The notes under the pieces are model-generated. The model did no database searches and was not told the DNA's origin. It saw only the letters and a list, made by a program, of their open reading frames with translations. A program made the position numbers and the translations under genes. Of a DNA stretch of 24,913 nt, positions 1 to 8,731 are shown one piece after another. The DNA is from JBBDRW01 sp040905265 (GTDB lineage: Bacteria; Bacteroidota; Rhodothermia; Balneolales; Balneolaceae): positions 1 to 24,913 of the forward strand of contig JBBDRW010000135.1 in assembly GCA_040905265.1 (NCBI GenBank). The letters run 5' to 3'. Each line of letters begins with the position of its first letter. Positions within the stretch are counted from its first letter, which is position 1.

Positions 1-2
1 CG

Positions 3-278
3 ATTCCCGGCGGCAGTTACCGGATCCTCTTGCCTTTGTTGAAACAGACCGTTCGGAATCTCGAGGAGTCAGGAATTGGCAATGCATTGACCGGACCCGT
101 TGTACGAGGTGATGTGGAGACTGTTGAGAAGCACCTTGCCTTGTTACAGCGGGATAGTGAACTGCTCACACTCTATAAAAATCTGGGAAAAGTAGCTCTG
201 GAGATTTCAAAAGAGAATGAATCGATCGATACAGTTCAGATTGAAACACTCCAGTCCCTTTTCCGCAGCGGGCTTTGA
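3..278 (+). CDS. C-terminal part of a DUF2520 / Rossmann-like (F420-dependent NADP oxidoreductase-like) protein, cut by the window edge
   Basis: The reading frame is open from the first bases and stops at 276-278, so the start lies left of the window. The visible 91 residues are all helical in character and contain a segment reading IGNALTGPVVRGDVETVEKH, followed by a stretch ending in LYKNLGKVALEIS. This 'ALTGPxxRGDxxTVxxHL' pattern is what I know from the C-terminal domain of DUF2520 proteins, which carry an N-terminal NAD(P)-binding Rossmann fold missing here. Their reaction is not established. A TTG at 30 could be mistaken for a start, but the frame and the homology-like pattern continue upstream of it. 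No clear terminator follows before the next gene. Confidence 0.72.
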   Translation: MPGGSYRILLPLLKQTVRNLEESGIGNALTGPVVRGDVETVEKHLALLQRDSELLTLYKNLGKVALEISKENESIDTVQIETLQSLFRSGL

Positions 279-474
279 GCTAACCGGCCTGGCTGCGTAG
301 TGGCAGTCACCCTTCTACAAAGATAATCCATGTATTCAACAAGATATTATTGGTAACTGTTGGAAAGTATCCCGTACATATGTTTCTTACCCTGTTCCCG
401 GGATGTCTGCAAGTCAGGTATTTGACGGAACATTCTTTAACAACCTACTAATCGATTATTCGGTAATCTGACTT
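279..474. other. Intergenic region upstream of the first ThuA-dehydrogenase gene
   Basis: This is 196 bases with no gene that I can support. It must hold the promoter of the gene at 475, but I see no convincing -35/-10 pair. A perfect 10-bp palindrome, taatcgatta, sits at 449-458, 16 bases before the start codon. It could be an operator half or chance. No Shine-Dalgarno sequence precedes the ATG at 475. Confidence 0.4.
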
Positions 475-3465
475 ATGGAAATACTATTACGCCTACCCAA
501 TATTTTAAAAGGCAGCCTGATGCTCTCCGTGCTGTTTGTACTGTCCGCCTGTGCATCGATGGATGTGCCGGCCAGCCAGCCGGCAGCCAGCTCTCAAGAG
601 GCTGCTCCGGTAATACAGGATGCCCCCGAAAGGCTGCATGTTCTTTTTCTGGGGGATAACGGCCATCACAGGCCGGCAGACAGAATTCAGCAACTGATTC
701 CGCTGCTTGCCAGCCAGGGAATTTACGTTCACTATACCGATCGTCAGGATGAGATCGATTCAGAGAATTTGAAGAATTATGATGTTTTCATGATGTACGG
801 GAACCGTACAGGTCTACCCCAGGATCAGGAAACGGCGATTCTGAATTTTGTAAACGGAGGAGGTGGATTTGTGGCGATTCATTCCGCATCTGCAACGTTT
901 AATGACTCGGACGCATTTGTCAACCTGGTTGGTGGTGCATTCAAGAGCCATGGAGTCGGTACATTCCAGGCCAACCGGACAGAACCGAATCACCCTCTGT
1001 TCCAGGGCGTTCCGCAGATCGAAAGCTGGGATGAGACGTATGTTCATATGAAACTCAATCCTGACATGACGGTTCTTTCTGTTCGGGAGGAAGGGAGCCA
1101 CCGTGAACCGTGGACCTGGGTTCGGAACCAGGGTGATGGACGTGTTTTCTACACGGCATGGGGGCACGATGCACGGACCTGGGGAAATGAAGGATTTCAG
1201 AAGCTGGTTGAACGGGGAATCCGGTGGAGTGCCGGAGACTGGGCGCTTGATATGGATTTCACTCCGCCACTGCTTACTTACGGAGAAGGACGTCTTCCGA
1301 ATTATCCGGCAGGTGAGCCCTGGGGAACTACCGCAGAACCGATTACTGACGTACAGGAACCTCTCTCTCCTGAGGAATCCCGTGATCATATCATGGTCGA
1401 TCCTGCATTCAGGGTAGAACTCTTTGCTTCCGAACCGGATATTGTCAACCCGATCGACATGACCTGGGATGAAAAAGGGCGTCTATGGATCGTTGAAACA
1501 GTTGACTATCCGAACAAATTTCTGGATGGCCGGGTCGGAAATGACCGGATCAAGATTCTTGAAGACACAGACGGTGACGGAAAAGCGGATAGCTTTACGG
1601 TTTTTGCCGAAGGGTTAAATATACCAACCAGTCTGGTTCTCTATGATGGTGGAGTGATCGTGGCGCAGGCTCCCGATTTTATCTACCTGAAAGATACGAC
1701 AGGAGACGGAAGAGCGGATCACAAGGAGGTTCTCTTTTCCGGTTGGGGTACATTTGATACCCATGCCGGCCCAAGCAACCTTCACTACGGATTTGACAAC
1801 CAGATCTGGGGTGTAACCGGATATTCCGCATTTAATGGAACGGTCGGTGGGGAAGAACTTCAGTTCAGCAGTGGTATCTATCGTTTCCTGCCCGACGGAT
1901 CGAAACTGGAACAGGTCTCCCGTACTACGAACAATACCTGGGGCCTCGGTTTCAGCGAAGAGGGGCTGGTATTCGGATCTACAGCAAACAATGATATCCC
2001 GGTCTTTAGCGCGGTTCCGAACCGGTATTACCGATCTGTAAGGGGGCCTCTTGTCGGCCAGTCCCAGCAGCGTCCGACGCCTGCGATTCCCAGAATTGCA
2101 CAGGATAACTCGATCTATCCGATCACCGAAGGGGTACGCCAGGTGGATCAGCATGGCCGGTATACAGCCGGTTCCGGATTTCATCTCTATACGGCACGGA
2201 ATTTCCCGAAGCATTATTGGAACCAGCGGGCATTTATCGGCGAACCGACAGCCCATCTTCTGGGTGAGTTCGTGATAGAGCCGAACGGTTCTACCTTTAC
2301 GGCAGATAATGTCTGGAACTTTATGGCCAGCCAGGATGAGTGGTTTTCACCGATCCAGACCAAAGTGGGGCCGGACGGCGCTCTCTGGATGGTGGACTGG
2401 TACAACCTGGTTATTCAGCACAATCCCTTCCCGGACGGATGGGAGAGGGGAGAAGGAAATGCGTATGTAACTGATCACCGGGATGTTGAGCATGCACGTA
2501 TCTACCGGGTTGTCTATGAGGGTGAGGAAGATAGCTATCAGTCTTTTGATCTGGATGGCGCCACTCCGTCTGAACTCGTGGAAGCATTGACCCATGACAA
2601 TATGTTCTGGAGACAGACTGCACAAAGGCTTCTGGTTGAGCGGGGTGAGACAGATGTTGCTCCTGCACTGCTGGAGCTGTTGGGTAACCCGGGCATCGAT
2701 GAGCTGGGCTTGAATCCGGGTGCGCTGCATGCACTCTGGACACTGGATGGGCTGGGGCTTCTGGACGGGTCTGACAGAGCTGTATTGGACGCTGCTTATG
2801 CCGCACTTCATCATCCGGCCGCTTCAGTTCGTCGTGCTGCACTGATGACCATTCCGAGAAATGAAGAGTCTCTGCAGCGGATTCTGGCAGCAGACTTTGT
2901 TCCAAATCCGAATGTGCCTGGCGAAATGAACTATACAATGCCAGCATCATCGATGATGGCAGTCAATCCTCAGGTTCGGCTCGCGGCACTCCTGGCACTT
3001 TCTGAAATGCCGGTCTCTGAACAGGCCGGTGTTGCAGCCGCTGAAATACTGGTGCTCGGCCAGACGGCGAATGATCGCTGGATGCGGGATGCAGCTATCT
3101 CGGCTGGTGCCAATCACGAAGAGAGTTTCCTGACTCATATACTGACGAAAACAGTGCCGCAGCAGGCAGACAGCACCTACAAGGCGAATATAGAGAATGC
3201 TGTCTTTCAGGTAGCTCGTCACTACGCTATGGGAGACCTGAACGACTCTGCGTACGACTATCTGTCTCAACTGGGTAGTGTGGACGAATCGATCGGTATC
3301 GGCCTTGTCCGTGGCATTGCTGCAGGGTGGCCGGAAGGTGAAGCACCGACATTCAATGCACTGCAACAGCAGACACTGAGCAACCTGATCGCCAATCTTC
3401 CGGAGTCCTATCAGGAGAGCCTGACGGAGCTTGAAGAAAAATGGGGTGATACGGGCCTGTTCTGA
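475..3465 (+). CDS. Lipoprotein: ThuA-like domain + membrane-bound-dehydrogenase beta-propeller + HEAT-like repeats (paralog 1)
   Basis: A 996-residue exported protein. The N-terminus is a lipoprotein signal with lipobox LSAC and predicted lipidated Cys26. Residues about 53-251 form a ThuA-like domain (LHVLFLG opening, GGGGFVAIHSAS at the strand-turn where related amidotransferases have their nucleophile, and FYTAWGHD near the end). Residues about 296-680 match the Pirellula/Verrucomicrobium 'putative membrane-bound dehydrogenase' propeller: NPIDMTWDEKGRLWIVETVDYP, then two Asp-rich loops (Asp364/366/368/372 and Asp407/411/415) of the kind that bind Ca2+, then FDTHAGPSNLHYG with His420 and His427. 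Residues about 690-990 are helical, with HEAT-like runs such as HHPAASVRRAALM. Family members often carry a C-terminal cytochrome c; here there is no CxxCH, and Cys26 is the only cysteine. The likely role is sugar or alcohol oxidation at the membrane surface; substrate and cofactor are unknown. A strong terminator follows. Confidence 0.85.
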   Translation: MEILLRLPNILKGSLMLSVLFVLSACASMDVPASQPAASSQEAAPVIQDAPERLHVLFLGDNGHHRPADRIQQLIPLLASQGIYVHYTDRQDEIDSENLKNYDVFMMYGNRTGLPQDQETAILNFVNGGGGFVAIHSASATFNDSDAFVNLVGGAFKSHGVGTFQANRTEPNHPLFQGVPQIESWDETYVHMKLNPDMTVLSVREEGSHREPWTWVRNQGDGRVFYTAWGHDARTWGNEGFQKLVERGIRWSAGDWALDMDFTPPLLTYGEGRLPNYPAGEPWGTTAEPITDVQEPLSPEESRDHIMVDPAFRVELFASEPDIVNPIDMTWDEKGRLWIVETVDYPNKFLDGRVGNDRIKILEDTDGDGKADSFTVFAEGLNIPTSLVLYDGGVIVAQAPDFIYLKDTTGDGRADHKEVLFSGWGTFDTHAGPSNLHYGFDNQIWGVTGYSAFNGTVGGEELQFSSGIYRFLPDGSKLEQVSRTTNNTWGLGFSEEGLVFGSTANNDIPVFSAVPNRYYRSVRGPLVGQSQQRPTPAIPRIAQDNSIYPITEGVRQVDQHGRYTAGSGFHLYTARNFPKHYWNQRAFIGEPTAHLLGEFVIEPNGSTFTADNVWNFMASQDEWFSPIQTKVGPDGALWMVDWYNLVIQHNPFPDGWERGEGNAYVTDHRDVEHARIYRVVYEGEEDSYQSFDLDGATPSELVEALTHDNMFWRQTAQRLLVERGETDVAPALLELLGNPGIDELGLNPGALHALWTLDGLGLLDGSDRAVLDAAYAALHHPAASVRRAALMTIPRNEESLQRILAADFVPNPNVPGEMNYTMPASSMMAVNPQVRLAALLALSEMPVSEQAGVAAAEILVLGQTANDRWMRDAAISAGANHEESFLTHILTKTVPQQADSTYKANIENAVFQVARHYAMGDLNDSAYDYLSQLGSVDESIGIGLVRGIAAGWPEGEAPTFNALQQQTLSNLIANLPESYQESLTELEEKWGDTGLF

Positions 3466-3521
3466 TTGTATGGCAGTAGTGAAGTTGCGTTGATCGTTTC
3501 CAGATCACGCACGATTCTAAC

Positions 3522-3557
3522 AAAGGCTCGCCGATTTGATTCGGCGAGCCTTTTTTT
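3522..3557 (+). terminator. Rho-independent terminator of the first ThuA-dehydrogenase gene
   Basis: Perfect 13-bp arms (aaaggctcgccga at 3522-3534 and its complement at 3541-3553) enclose a 6-base loop. A run of seven T ends at 3557. It lies 57 bases after the stop codon of the gene ending at 3465. Confidence 0.92.
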
Positions 3558-3567
3558 ATGGCCTCAT

Positions 3568-3605
3568 AAAAAAACCTTCACCAGGCCAAGCCCGGTGAGG
3601 GTTTT
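3568..3605 (-). terminator. Rho-independent terminator of the MFS permease gene
   Basis: The arms aaaaccttcacc (3571-3582) and ggtgagggtttt (3594-3605) pair with one G-T wobble. Read on the minus strand, the hairpin is followed by seven T (complement of the A run at 3568-3574). It lies downstream of the minus-strand gene whose stop is at 3672. With the terminator at 3522-3557 it insulates two convergent genes from each other. Confidence 0.85.
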
Positions 3606-3671
3606 GTATACAGCTTTTTATCACTTGTTGCGAAGCCCTCGAATCGGAGGGCCATGCAGGCAGGTGTCTGG

Positions 3672-5228
3672 TTAAAGCTCTACAGCTTTGTAACCACCCT
3701 GCTTCTTGTCTCTGATAAACATAACCAGGAATATCAGGGCAACGACAAACGCTATCGGGGCAACCCAGAAGAAGGACATGCGTCCGCCATAGTTGTCGGC
3801 AGGCCTGAGTATCTGGGATGCAGAGCTGATCAACTCTTCTTCCTGCTCAAGAGGAACATCTATAAGCGCACGAAGGGCATTTCCTGTAAGATTACCATCG
3901 AGCTCGCCAGTCTCTCTGTAATGGGACAGAGCCGCTTCTGCGTGGTGTAATACATTCTCCACATCAGCTTCCCGGTAGCCGAGTTCAGCGAGATCCTGCA
4001 TGGAGGTGGCTGCCTGGGCAGAGGCAATGTAATCGGGGAAACGCTCTTCAACCTGCACCAGAACCGATACGGCTTCTGACTCGTCCAGGGCATCTGGCAG
4101 ATAGTTGTCGGCAATTCCACCCATAATCGCGTTGGATCCGCCGGCTGCAAAGAAGCCGAGGCCGATCATAAGTACGATTCCGAGAGAACCAGATTTTGGA
4201 TACCGTTCGCTCATCAAACCAACCATCGTCGGGAAGTAGAACGCTACACCGGCTGCAAAGAACGTTCCGGCGAGCATCAGAGGGAAGAGTCCCGTCTCAA
4301 TAAAGGCAAACATGTAGAGTCCGACCCCGGTCAGGATAGAGGACCAGAGAAGCATACCGGTGGGGGAGAGTTTTTCCACAAAGGTTCCGGCAAAAATCCT
4401 GAGTACCATCATCAGGCCACTTATCCAGACAAACACCAGCATACCGTGAACTCCGGCTGCCTGAAGTACTTCCGGAATCCAGCGGCTCGGCCCCATCTCG
4501 AGGGAGAGGGTCACCATTTTGAGCAGGATCAGGCCGATCACAAACGGATGGGTAAAGGTATAGATGAACATCTCTTTCATTGGTATACCCTTTTCCGCGG
4601 TCTCTGTTTTCGGAAACTTCTCAGGGAGAACCATGTATCCGTAGATGAGAATTGGGATATAGATGATGGCGATTTGCCAGGTCCAGTGGCCGATTGAGAT
4701 CGGGCCAATTTCACCAACCTGTACCATCAGAAATCCGAGCAGCCCGCCAACGACCATGGAGCCGGGGAAGAAAGCGTGAAAGTGGTTCAGTTTTGTAACC
4801 TTGTTCTTCGGAAAAAGCGCTGCCGTAAGCGGGTTACCGGCAATCTCGATAAAACCGTTTCCGGCACCGAAACCGATTGCTCCCATAAAGAGGATCCAAA
4901 ATGCAAACGGTTCGCCTGCAAAGGGTGCGCCGGCCAAAAAGAGGGTCACCCCAAGCAGATGGCAGACAAAGGCACCAATGGTCGCTTTCTTTAGCCCGAT
5001 CTTCTCCAGAAGAGGGCCGATCAGCAGAAGTGAGACAGCCATACCCCACAGAGCGGCGCCACCGATATACCCGACCTGGGCGTTCGTCAGGATAAATTCG
5101 GTTTTTAGTTGTGCAAGTATGTTACTGACCAGTACGAAGGAGAATCCCGTAGGTACCAGCGCGAGACAGATACCGGTAAACAGCTTCTTCCGGTTAATGT
5201 CACTCAACGTGTTTTCTGTAGTATCCAT
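3672..5228 (-). CDS. MFS sugar permease (fucose/glucose-galactose-type) with a large loop insertion before the last helix
   Basis: 518 residues with about 12 hydrophobic segments. The region GNPLTAALFPKNK followed by LNHFHAFFPGSMVVGG (about residues 131-162) is typical of the FucP / hexose-proton permease group common in Bacteroidota, which imports sugars across the inner membrane. Such proteins usually have about 400-440 residues. The extra length is a hydrophilic, helical, acidic stretch at about residues 375-480, between the helix starting SLGIVLMIGLGFF and the last helix MSFFWVAPIAFVVALIFLVM. With a standard 12-helix topology this loop faces the periplasm. The gene lies inverted between the two ThuA-dehydrogenase paralogs, which suggests that it imports a substrate or product of those enzymes. 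The start is the ATG at 5228; no Shine-Dalgarno is visible. It ends at its own terminator (3568-3605). Confidence 0.87.
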   Translation of the reverse strand: MDTTENTLSDINRKKLFTGICLALVPTGFSFVLVSNILAQLKTEFILTNAQVGYIGGAALWGMAVSLLLIGPLLEKIGLKKATIGAFVCHLLGVTLFLAGAPFAGEPFAFWILFMGAIGFGAGNGFIEIAGNPLTAALFPKNKVTKLNHFHAFFPGSMVVGGLLGFLMVQVGEIGPISIGHWTWQIAIIYIPILIYGYMVLPEKFPKTETAEKGIPMKEMFIYTFTHPFVIGLILLKMVTLSLEMGPSRWIPEVLQAAGVHGMLVFVWISGLMMVLRIFAGTFVEKLSPTGMLLWSSILTGVGLYMFAFIETGLFPLMLAGTFFAAGVAFYFPTMVGLMSERYPKSGSLGIVLMIGLGFFAAGGSNAIMGGIADNYLPDALDESEAVSVLVQVEERFPDYIASAQAATSMQDLAELGYREADVENVLHHAEAALSHYRETGELDGNLTGNALRALIDVPLEQEEELISSASQILRPADNYGGRMSFFWVAPIAFVVALIFLVMFIRDKKQGGYKAVEL

Positions 5229-5661
5229 AGAACAGTTTGGTTTCAGGTTAGTTAATAGAAGGAGGCAAAATCAAAAGATGCATTGTTCCACAAGCATATT
5301 CCGTTTAGAATATTGAAATCTCAGATGGATTCCAATACGTTCATGCTTTTCCGCAGGATTGTTCGCAACCGGATGAATGGTGAATCCGGAAAGGTTCCCG
5401 CCAAATCGAACGTAAAATAGCATTCAGTAAAAAATAGTCAAGCATTTTTGTCATATTAAATGGATTTCTGCCAGATAAATAGAATCCGATCCGGGATAGC
5501 TTCTGGATATTTTCTTCAATACATTTACAGCTCTTGTTGTTTCTTTTAATTGTATTAATTACACTTATTTCAATTAAATGGTCAGGTGTCTCCAGTGCAA
5601 TTCCATTGCCGGGGCCACACTTTCCTCCAAAACGTGTAACTGAAAAACGAACCGAAGACAG
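5229..5661. promoter_or_regulatory. Divergent regulatory region between the MFS permease and the second ThuA-dehydrogenase gene
   Basis: 433 bases with no gene I trust. The middle (about 5420-5580) is clearly richer in A+T than the flanking genes. It contains an inverted repeat tttaattg (5545-5552) / caattaaa (5571-5578), 8 bp perfect with an 18-base gap, about 85 bases before the start at 5662. This is a possible binding site for a dimeric regulator. Near the permease gene, a strong ribosome-binding-like stretch agaaggagg (5257-5265) precedes a 12-codon plus-strand reading frame (5278-5316). Confidence 0.4.
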
Positions 5662-8625
5662 ATGATGCGAACTCAACAGACTCTCTCACTTATTACCAAA
5701 ACTGCCGGCATGCTTATTGCGGCGATGCTGTTTACTTTCTCCTGTGCCCATATGAACACAGGGAATGGCCAGTCGGAATCTCCCAGGTTCAATAATCCTG
5801 AACCGGCTGCAAAAAACGGTTTGCATGTCTTGTTTCTCGGTGACTACGGAATCCATCAGCCTGCAGAACGAATCCAGGAAGTGATCCCTTACCTTGCCGG
5901 AAAAGGGATTTATGTTACGTATACAGACCGGCAGGAAGATCTGAATCCGGAACGTCTTGCCAATTTTGACGTATTTATGTTTTATGGAAATCGTGAATAT
6001 CTGCCCGCTGATCAGGAGAAAGCACTTCTTGATTATGTCGATAATGGCGGTGGACTTGTGGCTCTACACTCTGCATCCGCTTCGTTTCTGAATTCAGACG
6101 CTTTTATCAATCTGGTCGGCGGCGCTTTTAACTGGCACGGAGGCAAAGAGTTCAGTACTGAGAGAGTCGAATCCAGCCACCCGGTTTTTAACGGTGTACC
6201 GCAATTCGAAAGCTGGGATGAGACGTATGTCCATGTTGCACACAATCCGGACCGTACTGTATTAAGTGTACAGTCGGAAGAGGGTCATGATGAGCCCTGG
6301 ACCTGGGTGAGAAATCACGGAGAAGGCCGGGTCTTCTACACCGCCTGGGGGCATGACAGCAGAACCTGGACGAATCCCGGGTTTCAGACACTGCTCGAAA
6401 ACGGAATCCGGTGGGCTACCGGAGATGAAGCATTAACCAGGGATTATTCAGCTCCGGCATTGACCTTTGGAGAGGGTGAACTTCCCTACTACCCACCGGG
6501 GGAGTCCTGGGGAACGATCGGTGATCCATTTACCCAGGTTCAGAATCCATTCACACCGGAAGAAGCTCTCGAACATGTTTTTGCAGATCCCGCATTTCGG
6601 GTCGAAATGTTTGCTGCCGACCCGGAAGTTGTCAACCCGATCGACATGACCTGGGATGAAGAGGGGCGTTTATGGGTCGTTGAGACCGTTGACTACCCCA
6701 ATACCTTTACGGACGACAGGGAAGGAAATGACCGAATCAAGGTACTGGAAGATACAGATGGTGACGGCGTTGCGGACAACATCACAATTTTTGCGGAAGG
6801 CCTCAATATTCCAACAAGCCTGACGCTTGCAAATGGTGGAGTAATAGTGACACAGGTACCGGATGTTCTCTTCTTCAAGGATACAACAGGTGACGGCAAG
6901 GCAGATCTGAAAGAGACGATTGTGTCCGGATTCGGTACGTTTGATACCCATGCCGGGCCGAGCAACCTGCACTATGGGTTTGATAACCAGATCTGGGGCG
7001 TCGTCGGCTATTCCGCTTTTGAAGGGACGGTTGGAGGACAGGAACATCAGTTCTCCCAGGGAATTTTCCGATTTACTCCTGAAGGGGACAGGATGGAGTT
7101 TGTATCCAATACGACTAACAATACCTGGGGACTCGGTTTTTCTGAAGAGGGGGTTGTCTTCGGTTCCACTGCAAACGGAAACCCGGCCGTACACAGTGCG
7201 GTTCCGAACCGTTTTTATGACAAGGTTGAGGGGATGGGTCGCCCACGGCTCCCGATGATCGCCAATACGAACCGCTTCTTCCCGATTGCAGACAGTGTCC
7301 GCCAGGTCGATCACCACGGACGGTTTACCTCCGCTGCCGGTTTTCATCTCTATACGGCCCGGGATTTTCCAAAAGAGTACTGGAACCGGATTGCATTTGT
7401 TACCGAACCGACTGGCCACCTGATGGCCAAATTTATTGTCGAACCGGACGGGAGTACGTTTACGGCTCACAATGCCTGGAACTTTTTGGCCAGCCGGGAT
7501 GAGTGGTTTTCACCTATACAGGCAAAGGTCGGGCCTGATGGCGCACTCTGGGTGATTGATTGGTATAATCTGGTAATCCAGCATAACCCGACACCCGGCG
7601 GATGGGATAATGGTGAGGGAAATGCCTATATCAATGATCTTCGTGACCGGGAACATGCACGTATTTATCGAGTTGTATATGAAGGAGCTACAGAGAAGGA
7701 GCCGTTTACCCTGAAGGACGCTTCGGCGGATCAGCTGGTTTCGGCCCTTTCTCACGACAACCTCTTTTGGAGATTAACGGCACAGCGCCTGCTGGTAGAA
7801 CGGGGTGAGACGGATGTGTTGGCGGATCTCTATTCTTTGATTGAGGATAAGAGTACGGATGAACTCGGTTTGGCACCTGGAGCGCTGCATGCACTCTGGA
7901 CTCTGGACGGGCTGGGACAGCTTCGGGGTGGAAACCGTGAAGCATTGGAGGTTGCAACTGCAGCTCTTCACCATCCAACCACATCCGTGCGCCGTGCCGC
8001 TCTGATGGTCTTGCCGCGCAATATCCAGACAAGAAATACTATTTTGCGAGCTGGATTCCTGCCAAATCCGGATGTCCCGACCGGTGTCGGATACCGGCCG
8101 ATGGCGGGTGACCCGCAGGTGAGATTGGCAGCCCTGCTTGCACTTGGCGAAATGCCGGCATCGGCAGAAGCGGGCAGAACAGTGGTAGAGACGATTTTAC
8201 GAGCAGAAAATGTAAATGATCGCTGGATTCGTGATGCCGCAACGGCTGCCGGTGTTCAGCACCTGCAGGGCTTTCTGGAGTATGTGATGGAGCGGAGAGT
8301 GAACCCAAGGGCAGACAGTACCTATATAGAAAATGTTCAGACGGTGATCTCGCGAGTCACGGGACACTATGTACGAACGGTTTCACCTGAGGCAGAAACG
8401 GTAGCTGATTTCTTGTTATCGCTCGGCCAGATGGATCAAACAGTCGGAATTGGACTGCTTCAGGGAGTGGCAGAGGCTTGGCCGGAAGAGAATGCACCTG
8501 CTTTTTCAGACGGGCAGCGATCATCTCTTCAAAGCATCCGTGCATCCCTGTCGGAGAGCTATGATGAGGCACTGGACCTCCTCGCTGAAAAGTGGGAGGA
8601 ACCTGAAATATTCGGGGAGCGCTAG
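5662..8625 (+). CDS. Lipoprotein: ThuA-like domain + membrane-bound-dehydrogenase beta-propeller + HEAT-like repeats (paralog 2)
   Basis: 987 residues, with the same three-part build as the gene at 475-3465. The two align without gaps from residue 54 to about 510; in residues 301-360 I count roughly 70 percent identity by eye. The lipobox is TFSC with predicted lipidated Cys28, which is again the only cysteine. The ThuA-like part is about residues 54-252 (GGGLVALHSASA near 130). The propeller is about 296-675, with both Asp-rich loops kept (DTDGDGVAD and DTTGDGKAD) and the FDTHAGPSNLHYG stretch. HEAT-like repeats follow. It differs from paralog 1 in a shorter loop after residue 510 and in the C-terminal helical part. 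No cytochrome c motif is present. The ATG at 5662 has no good ribosome binding site; ATG at 5665 is an equal choice. A cupredoxin gene follows after 106 bases without a terminator, so the two may be co-transcribed. Confidence 0.85.
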   Translation: MMRTQQTLSLITKTAGMLIAAMLFTFSCAHMNTGNGQSESPRFNNPEPAAKNGLHVLFLGDYGIHQPAERIQEVIPYLAGKGIYVTYTDRQEDLNPERLANFDVFMFYGNREYLPADQEKALLDYVDNGGGLVALHSASASFLNSDAFINLVGGAFNWHGGKEFSTERVESSHPVFNGVPQFESWDETYVHVAHNPDRTVLSVQSEEGHDEPWTWVRNHGEGRVFYTAWGHDSRTWTNPGFQTLLENGIRWATGDEALTRDYSAPALTFGEGELPYYPPGESWGTIGDPFTQVQNPFTPEEALEHVFADPAFRVEMFAADPEVVNPIDMTWDEEGRLWVVETVDYPNTFTDDREGNDRIKVLEDTDGDGVADNITIFAEGLNIPTSLTLANGGVIVTQVPDVLFFKDTTGDGKADLKETIVSGFGTFDTHAGPSNLHYGFDNQIWGVVGYSAFEGTVGGQEHQFSQGIFRFTPEGDRMEFVSNTTNNTWGLGFSEEGVVFGSTANGNPAVHSAVPNRFYDKVEGMGRPRLPMIANTNRFFPIADSVRQVDHHGRFTSAAGFHLYTARDFPKEYWNRIAFVTEPTGHLMAKFIVEPDGSTFTAHNAWNFLASRDEWFSPIQAKVGPDGALWVIDWYNLVIQHNPTPGGWDNGEGNAYINDLRDREHARIYRVVYEGATEKEPFTLKDASADQLVSALSHDNLFWRLTAQRLLVERGETDVLADLYSLIEDKSTDELGLAPGALHALWTLDGLGQLRGGNREALEVATAALHHPTTSVRRAALMVLPRNIQTRNTILRAGFLPNPDVPTGVGYRPMAGDPQVRLAALLALGEMPASAEAGRTVVETILRAENVNDRWIRDAATAAGVQHLQGFLEYVMERRVNPRADSTYIENVQTVISRVTGHYVRTVSPEAETVADFLLSLGQMDQTVGIGLLQGVAEAWPEENAPAFSDGQRSSLQSIRASLSESYDEALDLLAEKWEEPEIFGER

Positions 8626-8731
8626 GCGTTACAGTGTCGTGTCCACCAATCGATGTGGGGATAATGAAAATCATAAATTTTACAAACTACCCGGTACATG
8701 ACGTTGTAAACCTTGAGCAAATATAAACAGC

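Noticed and set aside
360..386. Bacteroidota-type promoter (TTG with tatgtttc) before the gene at 475
   Set aside because: The spacing of 16 bases is short for that pattern and the -7 box is imperfect.
5341..5676. 111-codon minus-strand frame in the divergent control region
   Set aside because: Composition looks random, it overlaps the start of the second dehydrogenase gene, and it has no recognisable motif or ribosome site.
475..8625. C-type cytochrome domain in the two large lipoproteins
   Set aside because: I looked for CxxCH through both proteins; each has one cysteine only, in the lipobox.
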